Below are positions 8,751-17,723 of a stretch of 40,136 nucleotides of DNA, piece by piece (positions within the stretch are counted from its first letter, which is position 1; every line of letters begins with the position of its first letter). The translations under genes and the position numbers were made by a program. Below the pieces are notes generated by a model. It did no database searches, was not told the origin of the DNA, and was given only the letters and a program-made list of their open reading frames with translations. This DNA comes from Eubacterium sp. (lineage in GTDB: Bacteria > Bacillota > Clostridia > Lachnospirales > Lachnospiraceae), in NCBI GenBank assembly GCA_024690665.1, contig JAILOU010000014.1, positions 1 to 40,136 on the forward strand, given 5' to 3'.

Positions 8751-9459
8751 TACAATCCCCCGCTGCGCCTAAAGGAAGATATTTTCCTTTTTGCGATTTG
8801 AAAAACACATCCTGTCGTTCTATCTGAATTTGATTCAAATCCAGTGTAATTCCAAGTCGGTCAAACAGGTATTGCAAAACAAGCTGTGGTTTGATGTTTT
8901 CAATACTTCCGGCACTAAGCATCATAGAAAATGCAGGTCCGTTTCTTTCTAGCAGATGAAAATCATAGATGAACGGTTTTAAATCAATCTCCCGTACCGA
9001 CTTTTTGGTCTCTTTTGTGACAAGAATTTCCTTTACGTTCATAATTTCTTTATCGACGGATTCGGTCAGTTTTTGAAGCGTGAAAGGATTATCTTTTTTG
9101 TTTTTATAATACAATTCATAAGTTGCAGCGGCGACTTGTGCCATGGCCTTTGGCGTTTTGTCCGGTAACTGTTTGTATTCTGTTACAGTAATCCCTTCTG
9201 CCATCGTTTCATTTAACGCTTTTAAAGCTTCACTAGTGGAAGTCGTCGAATTGACTTCGATATCAAAATATTCCCCGCAACTTTCAATTCCGACACCGAT
9301 AGGCGCCGCAAAAGACATGATCTGATGTGGGCTAAAACCCTCTGAATATTTAATGTCTATATCAGCGCGTCTGATTGCTTTTTGGAAATAACGCATCAAA
9401 TCAAGATGACCAAGGAATTTGACTGCGCCGTGTCTGGTAAATTTAATTCTGATTTTCAT
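8743..9459 (-). CDS. TIGR03936/DUF2344 radical SAM-linked protein
   Basis: A 238-residue protein of the DUF2344 family, recognised from its start KIRIKFTRHGAVKFLGHLDLM and the following YSEGFSPHQIMSFAAPIGVG. It has no cysteine cluster of its own and always occurs with, or fused to, the TIGR03960 radical SAM protein, which here lies directly upstream. The molecular role is unknown; the constant link to L21/L27 and RNase E/G genes suggests RNA or ribosome modification (inference). The ATG at 9459 has GGAAGGAG upstream and overlaps the end of the partner gene by 17 bases, so translation is probably coupled. An in-frame start at 9528 would overlap more and has no ribosome site. Confidence 0.9.
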   Translation of the reverse strand: MKIRIKFTRHGAVKFLGHLDLMRYFQKAIRRADIDIKYSEGFSPHQIMSFAAPIGVGIESCGEYFDIEVNSTTSTSEALKALNETMAEGITVTEYKQLPDKTPKAMAQVAAATYELYYKNKKDNPFTLQKLTESVDKEIMNVKEILVTKETKKSVREIDLKPFIYDFHLLERNGPAFSMMLSAGSIENIKPQLVLQYLFDRLGITLDLNQIQIERQDVFFKSQKGKYLPLGAAGDCIE

Positions 9460-11308
9460 AGCAGACTCCTTCCCCGTAGATATTAGCACCACAGCCGGAA
9501 CATTTTTCACGACAATTTGGTGTGACAACTCCGTTTAATGCATTGTGATATTCGCGAAGCAAAAATGCTTTTGTAACGCCGATATCAATGAAATCCCAAG
9601 GAAAGATCTCATCATCCGGTCTCGTACGATTTACATAAAATCCTCCGTCAATACCGGTTTCTTCAAACGCTTCAATCCATTTATCATAGGCAAATGATTC
9701 TGTCCATGAATCAAACAGACAGCCTTTTTTATAAGCGGCTAATATAACGGCGCTTAATTTGCGGTCTCCTCGTGCCATAATGCCTTCAAGTCTTGTTACG
9801 TCAGCAGCATGCCAGTTGTATTTTAGACTTTTACGATTGAGTTGCTCTTTTACTGCATCATTAACAACATGTGCACGATCTAAGAATTCGTCCTTTGAAC
9901 ACATCTGCATCCACTGAAAAGCCGTAAATGGCTTTGGTACAAAAAAGGAAGTGCTAATTGTAATCTGACATTTGCCATTTCTTTCTTCCTTTGGAATATC
10001 GTAATAACGAACTGCAATTTTGTTGGCAAGTTCGGCGATAGCTTTCATATCTTCCGTTGTTTCTGTCGGAAGTCCGAGCATAAAGTATAATTTAACCTTC
10101 TGCCAACCGCCCTCAAAGGCCAGTCCTGCACCGCGCAGGATTTCTTCTTCAGTCAGTCCTTTATTAATGACATCTCGCATCCTTTGAGAACCCGCTTCCG
10201 GGGCAAATGTTAACGAACTTTTCTTAATATCCTGTACCTGACTCATGACGTCCAAAGAAAATGCATCGATTCTAAGCGATGGTAAAGAGATATTAACGCC
10301 TTTTCCTTTAAATTCCGTAATCAGATAATGAACCAGTTCTTCTAGACTTTCATAATCGGATGAACTTAAAGAACTAAGCGAAATCTCTTCATGTCCGGTA
10401 TTACGAAGAAGCATGGCTGCCTGAGCCTTTAATGTCTCCACGTCTTTTTGCCGCGTAGGACGGTAAATGGCACCGGCCTGACAAAAACGACATCCTCTGA
10501 TACAACCACGCATGATTTCCAAAACAACACGGTCTTGCGTAATCTTGGTAAATGGAACAATTGGTTTTTCAAGATACGGAGAATTTGTAACATCCGTTAC
10601 CACCTGTCTTACGATGGTAGAAGGAATCTCTTCAAATCGTTTCGCGTGTTTTTGAATCGTTCCATCGTCATTGTATGTTACTTCATATAAAGATGGAGCG
10701 TAAATTCCCGGGATACAGGCTGCTTTTTTTAGGAACTGCTCTCTTGTGTCTCCATTGGTACGTGAGGCCTTGTAGACCTCAAATAAGCGGTCATAGATGA
10801 CCTCTCCTTCTCCGATATAGAATAAATCAAAGAAATCTGCTATCGGTTCCGGATTGTAACTACATGGACCACCGCCAATTACGATAGGAACTGACCAGTC
10901 TCTGTCTTTTGCAAAAAATGGAATCTGACTGAGTTCTAAAATCTGTAAGATATTGGTATAGCACATCTCATATTGCAGTGTAATTCCAAGAAAATCAAAA
11001 TCTTTTACGGGATCTTGTGATTCAAGTGCAAATAATGGAATCTCCCGTTCTAATAAAATTTCATGCAGATCTGTCCACGGCGAAAAGACTCGTTCGCAAT
11101 AGACATCTTCGCGTTTATTAAACATTGCATATAAAATCTGCATGCCAAGATGTGACATCCCAATCTCATATAGATCCGGAAAACACATACAAAAACGTAG
11201 CATATCCGGTGTGATTTCTTTTCTTACGATATTGATTTCACTACCGATATATCTTGTCGGTTTATCAACTTTCATTAAAATATCATCTGATAAAGCCAGT
11301 TTAGACAT
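9443..11308 (-). CDS. TIGR03960 family B12-binding-like radical SAM protein
   Basis: A 621-residue radical SAM enzyme. The N-terminal ~230 residues resemble the cobalamin-binding-like domain found in this family (CFPDLYEIGMSHLGMQILY, later IVIGGGPCSYNPEPIADFFD). The radical SAM core follows, with the 4Fe-4S motif CIRGCRFC (C269, C273, C276). A further cysteine group near the C-terminus (CREKCSGCGANIYGEGVC) may hold a second cluster or a zinc. The substrate is unknown. AAAGGA lies eight bases before the ATG. The DUF2344 partner gene overlaps its 3' end, and a hairpin separates it from hisIE upstream. Confidence 0.93.
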   Translation of the reverse strand: MSKLALSDDILMKVDKPTRYIGSEINIVRKEITPDMLRFCMCFPDLYEIGMSHLGMQILYAMFNKREDVYCERVFSPWTDLHEILLEREIPLFALESQDPVKDFDFLGITLQYEMCYTNILQILELSQIPFFAKDRDWSVPIVIGGGPCSYNPEPIADFFDLFYIGEGEVIYDRLFEVYKASRTNGDTREQFLKKAACIPGIYAPSLYEVTYNDDGTIQKHAKRFEEIPSTIVRQVVTDVTNSPYLEKPIVPFTKITQDRVVLEIMRGCIRGCRFCQAGAIYRPTRQKDVETLKAQAAMLLRNTGHEEISLSSLSSSDYESLEELVHYLITEFKGKGVNISLPSLRIDAFSLDVMSQVQDIKKSSLTFAPEAGSQRMRDVINKGLTEEEILRGAGLAFEGGWQKVKLYFMLGLPTETTEDMKAIAELANKIAVRYYDIPKEERNGKCQITISTSFFVPKPFTAFQWMQMCSKDEFLDRAHVVNDAVKEQLNRKSLKYNWHAADVTRLEGIMARGDRKLSAVILAAYKKGCLFDSWTESFAYDKWIEAFEETGIDGGFYVNRTRPDDEIFPWDFIDIGVTKAFLLREYHNALNGVVTPNCREKCSGCGANIYGEGVCYENQN

Positions 11309-11333
11309 CTTAAAAATCCTTTCTTAACCTAAG

Positions 11334-11368
11334 AATAACTTCTGCTAAATAAGCTAGCAGAAGTTATT
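11334..11368 (-). terminator. Weak terminator after hisIE
   Basis: A 13-bp perfect inverted repeat (11334-11346 with 11356-11368, 9-base loop) lies 17 bases after the hisIE stop codon. On the minus strand the stem is followed by only a short T-rich tract (TTCTTA), so termination may be partial and some transcripts may continue into the radical SAM gene. Confidence 0.6.
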
Positions 11369-11384
11369 TTAATGTACCATATTT

Positions 11385-12665
11385 TTAGCGTCGTGCCAAT
11401 TCCTGGCAAATATCTTCCCAGGCAATGCCTTTTTCTACCATAAGCACCATCAGATGATAGAGAAGATCTGAGATTTCATACTTAATCTCTTCCGGATCCG
11501 GATTTTTGGCAGCTATGACAATTTCTGTCGATTCCTCTCCTACTTTTTTTAGGATTTTATCGAGTCCGTTATCAAATAGATAATTCGTGTAAGAACCCTG
11601 CTTTGGATTCTCTTTACGATCTTCAATTACACGATAAATGCTTTCAAAAATCTTAATCGGATTTTTCTCGACATATTCTTTTTTGACCAGTTCCTGGAAA
11701 AAGCAGCTGACTGCTCCGGTATGACAAGCAATCTTTCCAACCTGCGATACTTTTGCCAATATGGTGTCATTATCGCAGTCTAAATACAAAGCTTTTACAT
11801 ATTGGATATGACCTGAGGTTAACCCCTTTGTCCAAAGTTCATCTCTTGACCTGGACCAATAGGTCATCTTACCGGTTTCAAGCGTTGTCTGAAAGGCTTC
11901 TTCGTTCATGTAAGCCACCATCAGAACCTGATCGGTTATATAATCTTGTACAACAACCGGTATCATCCCATCGGAATTTAATTTAAACTGATCCCAGGAA
12001 ATGGCAGAAACCAAAGAATTTAAATTAATGCCATGATCCAAAAGATCTTTTTTTAGTTTCATAATATCGGTATGAACATCATTTAGAAATGGTCCGCAGA
12101 CACCCCAGACTTTTTCTCGTTTCATGATTTCCACACATCGTTCAAATGTATAATCATGCATAAATACAGTATAATTAAGGTCTGTGATGTTCTCAAATGA
12201 GTTTGCCGTGGTTTCGTTTAACACGAAAAACTCATCGACATAATCTACGATCTCTTTTTTCTTAAAGAACATATCAACAGTTGCGATTGAGGCAATAATC
12301 GATTCTTTTCCAAAACGCTGCGCACCTTCTTGCGCAAGTGATATAGCATCTGCTTTACTGCAGTTTACAATAACTTTTGTTGCACCTGCATACAAAAGTT
12401 TTTTGATATCATCAAAAACATGAACATGACCTCCGGCAATTATCGGAATCTCCATAATTCTGGAAAGTTCCTTAATTACACCGACATTGTGTTCGTGTTC
12501 CTTGTCTTCTGTCGATAAATCAAGAACCATCAGTCTGTCCATACCGCTGTCATTATACATATGTGCGATATCGAAAATATCTCCAATTGGTTCATGATCT
12601 TCAAAACTCTTAACTGCTTTGCCGTCTTTTAAAAAGATTAAAGCTGTTAAATACTTACTAACCAT
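11385..12665 (-). CDS. hisIE: HisF-like / HisI / HisE fusion: PR-AMP cyclohydrolase and PR-ATP pyrophosphatase
   Basis: Carries out steps 2 and 3 of histidine synthesis. The 426-residue chain has three parts. Residues ~1-215 look like a (beta/alpha)8 barrel of the HisA/HisF family. Residues ~224-325 are HisI, the cyclohydrolase, with WSRSR (270-274), the metal site DCDND (296-300) and C314/C321. Residues ~340-426 are HisE, the pyrophosphatase, with GEEST (376-380) and YEISD (396-400). Ordinary HisIE is about 200 residues, so the N-terminal half is extra. The residues matching both HisF catalytic aspartates are changed: D11 is F11 (IFLKDGKAVK) and D130 is A128 (SIATV). The barrel is therefore probably not a cyclase. 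It is the last gene of the his cluster, a few bases after hisB. Confidence 0.93.
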   Translation of the reverse strand: MVSKYLTALIFLKDGKAVKSFEDHEPIGDIFDIAHMYNDSGMDRLMVLDLSTEDKEHEHNVGVIKELSRIMEIPIIAGGHVHVFDDIKKLLYAGATKVIVNCSKADAISLAQEGAQRFGKESIIASIATVDMFFKKKEIVDYVDEFFVLNETTANSFENITDLNYTVFMHDYTFERCVEIMKREKVWGVCGPFLNDVHTDIMKLKKDLLDHGINLNSLVSAISWDQFKLNSDGMIPVVVQDYITDQVLMVAYMNEEAFQTTLETGKMTYWSRSRDELWTKGLTSGHIQYVKALYLDCDNDTILAKVSQVGKIACHTGAVSCFFQELVKKEYVEKNPIKIFESIYRVIEDRKENPKQGSYTNYLFDNGLDKILKKVGEESTEIVIAAKNPDPEEIKYEISDLLYHLMVLMVEKGIAWEDICQELARR

Positions 12666-12668
12666 ATT

Positions 12669-13262
12669 TTATAAACTACCTTTCGTGGACAAAATATCTG
12701 TAACTCGTGGGTCAATTGAACTTGCCTCATCAAGAGCGCGTCCAAACGCCTTAAATACAGCTTCTGTCTTGTGGTGATCGTTCTTGCCGGCCATCATACG
12801 AATATGCAGATTCATTCCTGCAGCATAGCTGATGGCATAGAAAAATTCACGAACCATCTCAGTATCCATCTCTCCGACTCTGTCATGTTCAAACTCGCCT
12901 TCAAAGGCAAAGTATGGACGTCCGGACAAATCAATGGCACAAAGAACCAGTGTTTCATCCATTGGAAGAATGCAGCTTCCAAAGCGTCGAATTCCTTTTT
13001 TGTCACCGAGAGCATTTTTGATTGCTGTTCCAAGTACAATCCCAACATCTTCTATACTGTGGTGGCAGTCCACTTCTAAGTCACCTTCGCAGATGGCAGT
13101 CAAATCAAAAAATCCGTGCCGGGTAAAACCGTCAAGCATATGGTCAAAAAAACCGATTCCGGTCTTAAGCTCGGCCTTTCCACTACCATCGATATTGAAG
13201 GTGATTTCTATATTCGTTTCTTTTGTTGTTCTACTTTCTTTTGCGATACGTTCCAAGTTCAT
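12669..13262 (-). CDS. hisB: Imidazoleglycerol-phosphate dehydratase
   Basis: Step 6 of histidine synthesis: dehydrates imidazole glycerol phosphate to imidazole acetol phosphate. The 197-residue protein is the single-function form, without the histidinol phosphatase domain of E. coli HisB. Manganese-binding signatures are visible: FDHML (39-43), HHSIEDVG (67-74) and HHKTEAVFKAF (from 163). It starts just after hisD and is followed within a few bases by hisIE. Confidence 0.97.
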   Translation of the reverse strand: MNLERIAKESRTTKETNIEITFNIDGSGKAELKTGIGFFDHMLDGFTRHGFFDLTAICEGDLEVDCHHSIEDVGIVLGTAIKNALGDKKGIRRFGSCILPMDETLVLCAIDLSGRPYFAFEGEFEHDRVGEMDTEMVREFFYAISYAAGMNLHIRMMAGKNDHHKTEAVFKAFGRALDEASSIDPRVTDILSTKGSL

Positions 13263-13280
13263 AACCTCACTTTATAAGCA

Positions 13281-14576
13281 CTACTTGTCTTCAAATCTAA
13301 CTTTAATCGAATTCGCATGAGCCGTCAACTGTTCGCACTCGGCAAACTGTACAATATCTTTATAGATTGGCTCTAACGCTTCTTTTGAGTAAGAAATAAT
13401 CGATGATTTTTTGATAAAGTCATCTACGGAAAGCGGTGAGAAGAACTTCGCTGTTCCATTTGTCGGGAGCACGTGGTTAGGTCCTGCAAAATAATCGCCC
13501 AAAGGCTCTGATGAGTAAGGTCCAAGGAAGATGGCTCCGGCATTTTTAATCTTTGTCATAATTTCAAATGGATTCTCCATAACAATTTCCAGATGCTCAG
13601 ATGCAATTTCATTGGCGGTATCAATCGCCTGGTCTAAACTTTCCGCAACCAGAATATATCCGTAATTATCTAAGGACTTTTCAATGATTTCCTTTCGGGA
13701 TAATTCATTCGTGAAACGTTCTACTTCTTTAGAAACTTCCTGTGCAAGCGTTTCACTTGTGGTGATTAAAATTGCAGAAGCAAGTTCATCATGTTCTGCC
13801 TGTGAAAGTAAATCCGCTGCAACGAATCTTGGATTTGCCTTTTCATCTGCCAATACCAGGATTTCGGAAGGTCCGGCAATCGAATCGATGCTGACATATC
13901 CAAATACTGCTTTTTTAGCCAGGGCAACAAAGATATTACCCGGTCCTACAATCTTATCGGTTTTAGGAATGGTATCAGTACCAAAAGCAAGTGCTGCAAT
14001 CGCCTGTGCTCCGCCTGTTTTGTAGATTTCATCTACACCGGCTTCATGCGCCGCAACTAAGGTAGAAGGATTGACTTTACCGTCTTTTCCCGGAGGGGTT
14101 GTCATCACAATTTTATCAACGCCGGCTACCTTGGCCGGTAATACATTCATCAGAACTGATGACGGATATACAGCTTTGCCGCCCGGCACATAAACACCGA
14201 CAACGGAAAGAGGCGTTACCTTCTGTCCGAGGATAATGCCCTGATCGGATGAATCAAACCAGCTGTATTGACGCTGCTTTTCGTGGTAACTTTTGATATT
14301 AACCATCGCTTTTCGAATGACTTCTAACAACTTTGGATCAACCTGTTTATAAGCTTCTTTGATCTCTTCTTCGGTTACAAGAAGCTCTGAAGCGCTCATA
14401 GATACACCGTCAAATTTTTGCGTGTATTCTAAGATTGCTTTATCTCCGTTTTCTTTTACATTTTGTACGATTTCATTCACGCTTGCTTCATAACTTCCAT
14501 AGTTATTTGGGCTGCGCTTTAACAATGAATTTAAGATATCGTTTGTAGTATCCTTTGTAAGTTTTAAGATTCTCAT
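13281..14576 (-). CDS. hisD: Histidinol dehydrogenase
   Basis: Catalyses the last two oxidations of histidine synthesis, histidinol to histidine, with NAD and zinc. At 431 residues it has the family length. The zinc and catalytic residues line up with the E. coli enzyme: Q259 and H262 (SQAEHD), E328-H329 (SEHLE), D361 ([10 protein letters not shown]) and H420. The [10 protein letters not shown] and GPGNIFVA segments of the NAD-binding region are intact. GAGGAA precedes the ATG. It lies between hisG and hisB in one transcription unit. Confidence 0.98.
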   Translation of the reverse strand: MRILKLTKDTTNDILNSLLKRSPNNYGSYEASVNEIVQNVKENGDKAILEYTQKFDGVSMSASELLVTEEEIKEAYKQVDPKLLEVIRKAMVNIKSYHEKQRQYSWFDSSDQGIILGQKVTPLSVVGVYVPGGKAVYPSSVLMNVLPAKVAGVDKIVMTTPPGKDGKVNPSTLVAAHEAGVDEIYKTGGAQAIAALAFGTDTIPKTDKIVGPGNIFVALAKKAVFGYVSIDSIAGPSEILVLADEKANPRFVAADLLSQAEHDELASAILITTSETLAQEVSKEVERFTNELSRKEIIEKSLDNYGYILVAESLDQAIDTANEIASEHLEIVMENPFEIMTKIKNAGAIFLGPYSSEPLGDYFAGPNHVLPTNGTAKFFSPLSVDDFIKKSSIISYSKEALEPIYKDIVQFAECEQLTAHANSIKVRFEDK

Positions 14577-14603
14577 GAATATATTTCCTCGATTCTGTAT
14601 TCG

Positions 14604-15248
14604 TTATAGTACTTTCTTTAAATCTTCAATCAATTGCACGATTCGTTTGTTTTCCATACGCATACTTACCTGATTGACAACCATACGTGCAGAAAGCGGG
14701 CATACTTCTTCTAAGACTTCAAGGCCGTTTTCACGAAGTGTCGAACCGGTTTCTACGATATCGACAATCACATCAGAAAGCCCTACGATTGGTGCCAGCT
14801 CGATAGAACCGTTAAGTTTGATCAGTTCTACAGTTTGATTCTTCTGGTTATAAAAATAATCCTTTGCTATGACGGGATATTTTGTTGCCACCCGAATCTG
14901 CTCGTGATGCTGAAGCAGCTTTTTTGCTGAGGCCGGTCCGCATACACACATGCGACATTTGCCAAATCCAAGGTCTAACACTTCATAGATGTCGCGCTGC
15001 TCTTGAAGCAGCGTGTCCTTACCAACAACGCCAATATCAGCGGCACCGTATTCCACATATGTTGGAACATCCGGTCCTTTGGCAAGGAAGAAACGCATCT
15101 TCATCTCTTCGTTTACAAATATCAATTTACGAGTGTCTTTATCTTTCATCTCATGGCAGGTAATTCCGATTTGCTCAAACATCTCTAATGTTTTATTAGC
15201 AAGGCGTCCTTTACCAAGCGCAAAAGTTAAATATCTGTCTTTACTCAT
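14604..15248 (-). CDS. hisG: ATP phosphoribosyltransferase, short form
   Basis: First step of histidine synthesis: joins ATP and PRPP to give PR-ATP. At 214 residues this is the short HisG form, which lacks the C-terminal histidine-binding domain and works only as a hetero-octamer with HisZ. hisZ is directly upstream, with the hisG ATG one base after its stop codon. The PRPP-binding loop is seen at DIVETGSTLRENGL. Feedback control by histidine is expected to act through HisZ. Confidence 0.97.
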   Translation of the reverse strand: MSKDRYLTFALGKGRLANKTLEMFEQIGITCHEMKDKDTRKLIFVNEEMKMRFFLAKGPDVPTYVEYGAADIGVVGKDTLLQEQRDIYEVLDLGFGKCRMCVCGPASAKKLLQHHEQIRVATKYPVIAKDYFYNQKNQTVELIKLNGSIELAPIVGLSDVIVDIVETGSTLRENGLEVLEEVCPLSARMVVNQVSMRMENKRIVQLIEDLKKVL

Positions 15249-16445
15249 TTATTGTTCCTCACCTAATCTTTTGATAGTATCAAAGTTATTTGCCTTTATA
15301 TACGCTTCGTATTCCGCAGAAGAAATATCTTCACGCAGTAACAAAAGTTCAACATTTTCATCTTTTTTACGGTGCTCGCCGGCACAGGCGATTGCTTCTT
15401 TTTGATGCTCTTTCGTATATAAAATCAGAACGCGGTTTTTTCTTTTTGGAAATTTTATCTCTTGCTTTTGAAGCGCCATCAGAATCTGGTCTACCACAAT
15501 GGCAAATCCAATTGCGCTCGCATCTTTTCCAAAATGTCCAATCAAATCGTCATAACGGCCACCTTTGGCAATTGGTTCTCCGCTTCCAAAAGAATAAGCA
15601 TTAAAGATAACGCCGGTATAATAATCGTGCATTTCAGGCATTCCGGGATCAAACGAAACATATTGGGTAACCTCGTATAGTTTTAACACTTCATATACAT
15701 CATTTAATCGATGAATCGCTTCTTTTACATTTGGATAATGGTTGGCATAAGGAAGAAGTTTAAGCAAAGATTCGCCATCCGGATATAAATCTCCCATACG
15801 TCCAAATAATTCCTTTAAATCATCATCCAAGTCAAGCGGTGCAATTAGTTCTTTCACGCCCCAGAAGTTACGATTTAAAATCAAATCTGTAATCTGTTGT
15901 GTTAATTCATCACCAAGATTGGTTGCTTTTACAAGACCTTCAAAGAATCCGGCATGTCCAATGCTGATTTGAAATTCATCCAAACCTGCATTTAACAATG
16001 CGTGAATCATCATCATAATCATTTCGGCATCGCCATCAACATCAGCACTGTTAATCAACTCAGCTCCTACCTGGGTGACTTCTTTTAAACGTCCTTGATA
16101 ATTGGAATTATTAACAAAGGTATTGCCAAGATAATACATACGAACCGGCATCTTCGTTTCCGGATAATACTTACTTACGCATCTAGCAATGGATGGTGTA
16201 ATATCCGGTCTGATCACCATGGTATTGCCATCACGGTCAAATAATTTATACATGTCTTTTGAGGACACTGATCCTACCTGAGAATTAAAGACATCAAAAA
16301 ATTCGAGCGTCGGTGTTTGAATCGGGTGATACCCAAATCTTCGTAAAACCTTACGAAACTGATGCTCTAGGTATAATTTGTTTTCACATTGTTCATTATA
16401 AAGATCACGGACACCATCTGGTGTGTGTAAGATATTTTTCTTCAT
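15249..16445 (-). CDS. hisZ: ATP phosphoribosyltransferase regulatory subunit HisZ
   Basis: A histidyl-tRNA-synthetase paralogue that activates short HisG and carries the histidine feedback site. The 398-residue protein shows the class II synthetase catalytic fold (TPDGVRDLYNEQC at the start, VIRPDITPSIARC as motif 2-like, GGRYDDLIGHFGK). It lacks the full anticodon-binding domain of true HisRS, which fits HisZ better than hisS. It is the first gene of the cluster, with GGAGGAAAG before the ATG and a near-consensus promoter about 55 bases upstream. Confidence 0.95.
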   Translation of the reverse strand: MKKNILHTPDGVRDLYNEQCENKLYLEHQFRKVLRRFGYHPIQTPTLEFFDVFNSQVGSVSSKDMYKLFDRDGNTMVIRPDITPSIARCVSKYYPETKMPVRMYYLGNTFVNNSNYQGRLKEVTQVGAELINSADVDGDAEMIMMMIHALLNAGLDEFQISIGHAGFFEGLVKATNLGDELTQQITDLILNRNFWGVKELIAPLDLDDDLKELFGRMGDLYPDGESLLKLLPYANHYPNVKEAIHRLNDVYEVLKLYEVTQYVSFDPGMPEMHDYYTGVIFNAYSFGSGEPIAKGGRYDDLIGHFGKDASAIGFAIVVDQILMALQKQEIKFPKRKNRVLILYTKEHQKEAIACAGEHRKKDENVELLLLREDISSAEYEAYIKANNFDTIKRLGEEQ

Positions 16446-16500
16446 CTTTCCTCCAAGGCACTTTAGTGTGCTACCATGCTAATACGATAAAACAAAGTTA

Positions 16501-16529
16501 ATTATATGGGAAGCCTCATGAAAAGTCAA
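16501..16529 (-). promoter_or_regulatory. Sigma-A promoter of the his cluster
   Basis: Minus-strand TTGACT (16524-16529), exactly 17 bases, TATAAT (16501-16506). The -35 overlaps the last codons of recU. The predicted leader is only about 50 nucleotides with a tiny GCAC/GTGC hairpin, too short for a T-box, so no riboswitch-type control is visible. Confidence 0.85.
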
Positions 16530-17059
16530 TCCCGCTCCTTTAAATCTTTTGCAACCATATCAAGATATGGGACAAACAGCTGGTTCTTTGCTTCAAAAAA
16601 ATATTCAGGACTTAGTTCATCCTTTCGAAAACTCTTTCTGCCGCCCTCTTCCATCCGTCCCCAAAAAGTGGCGAGTTCTGCAAATCGAAGGTAGTAAAAC
16701 TCCTGCGTTTGCGTAAAATTGAGAAGGAAAAAGGCTATGCCTTCCTGCTGTTCGAATTCCTTCATAAACTGCACCTGATGCGGATGAATATTTTGAAGCG
16801 GAAATGTATTGGTTGCGCATTCTTTTGCGTCAAAACAAACCGGAATTCCCTGTACAACACCAATATAATCAACGGTACTTTTTTGCTCAAAATAAGCCAG
16901 AGTAATATGTCTTTTTTCTTTATCGATTTTAATTGGAGTAATCGGGGTTGGAATCTTTTGTACCAGACACAAATGACTCTCTTCGTATTTTTCATTTGTA
17001 CGATTAATCAGGTCTTCTAAAGTAGAACCTCTAAGACCTCTTGAATTCCATGTTGCCAT
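16526..17059 (-). CDS. recU: Holliday junction resolvase RecU
   Basis: Cuts four-way DNA junctions during recombination repair and chromosome segregation in Firmicutes. The 177-residue protein begins MATWNSRGLRG and contains the nuclease core: D64 (STVDYIGV) and the D77-x-K79 pair of CFDAKE, where B. subtilis RecU has E and K. FPLQNIHPHQ follows as in the family. GAGGAG lies five bases before the ATG. It lies downstream of a histidine phosphatase gene rather than beside the penicillin-binding protein gene found next to it in Bacillus. Confidence 0.95.
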   Translation of the reverse strand: MATWNSRGLRGSTLEDLINRTNEKYEESHLCLVQKIPTPITPIKIDKEKRHITLAYFEQKSTVDYIGVVQGIPVCFDAKECATNTFPLQNIHPHQVQFMKEFEQQEGIAFFLLNFTQTQEFYYLRFAELATFWGRMEEGGRKSFRKDELSPEYFFEAKNQLFVPYLDMVAKDLKERD

Positions 17060-17070
17060 TTCGTCTCCTC

Positions 17071-17715
17071 TTAGGTGTATTTTCGATTCGGCAAAAGCGA
17101 TTTATCATATACAATTTTTGCCATTTCAATCAGCGTTGCCTTCTCTTTTGTGATATCAAAGATATTCAGCGCACAGTTAGGCTGCTTCATATTCCATAAA
17201 TCCCCGATGGATTTATGACATAAATACGCGATAAAGGAACGGATGATGGCTCCATGGCAGACGATTAATACATGATTGTATTGATCGATATCTGCAAGTA
17301 ACTTCTCATGATAAAATTCATCGATTCGCTTAAAAGAGTCTTCGTAACTTTCCATGCCTTCTTCCGGAACAAAGTGATCTGGGTCTATAAAGAAATTATG
17401 CATATTTTTGTATTCTGGTTTTGATGCAATTTCGGCAAGCGGTACGCCTTCGTATGATCCAAAATCCATTTCTTTTACGCGATTGTCTGTTTCAATCGGA
17501 ATAACACCTTTAGACAGTATTTCGGCAGTTTTGTATGCTCGTACATATGGCGAGGAATAGATATGATCAAAATGGATCCCTGCTTTTTCAATGCCTTCTA
17601 AGGTCTGATAAGCTAGAGCAATGCCATTTTCGTTTAATTCTATATCTGCCGATCCTTGAATGCGACCTTCTTTATTCCAGTTCGTTTCTCCGTGTCTCAT
17701 TAAATATAAACGCAT
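17071..17715 (-). CDS. Histidine phosphatase family protein (phosphoglycerate mutase-like)
   Basis: A 214-residue member of the cofactor-dependent phosphoglycerate mutase / histidine phosphatase superfamily. The catalytic RHGE motif is at residues 7-10 (LMRHGETNWN), and the second active-site histidine lies in IVCHGAIIRSF. The fold gives transfer through a phospho-histidine. The substrate cannot be read from sequence: candidates include sugar phosphates, nucleotides and alpha-ribazole phosphate. It lies between an RluA-type gene and recU, about ten bases from each, without a functional link to either. Confidence 0.9.
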   Translation of the reverse strand: MRLYLMRHGETNWNKEGRIQGSADIELNENGIALAYQTLEGIEKAGIHFDHIYSSPYVRAYKTAEILSKGVIPIETDNRVKEMDFGSYEGVPLAEIASKPEYKNMHNFFIDPDHFVPEEGMESYEDSFKRIDEFYHEKLLADIDQYNHVLIVCHGAIIRSFIAYLCHKSIGDLWNMKQPNCALNIFDITKEKATLIEMAKIVYDKSLLPNRKYT

Positions 17716-17723
17716 ATGATATC

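Noticed and set aside
12771..13079. 102-residue plus-strand ORF inside hisB
   Set aside because: Antisense shadow of a conserved gene, without ribosome site or recognisable protein features.
16446..16525. T-box or histidine riboswitch before hisZ
   Set aside because: The gap is only ~80 bases, the predicted leader ~50 nucleotides, and there is no T-box consensus or terminator hairpin.
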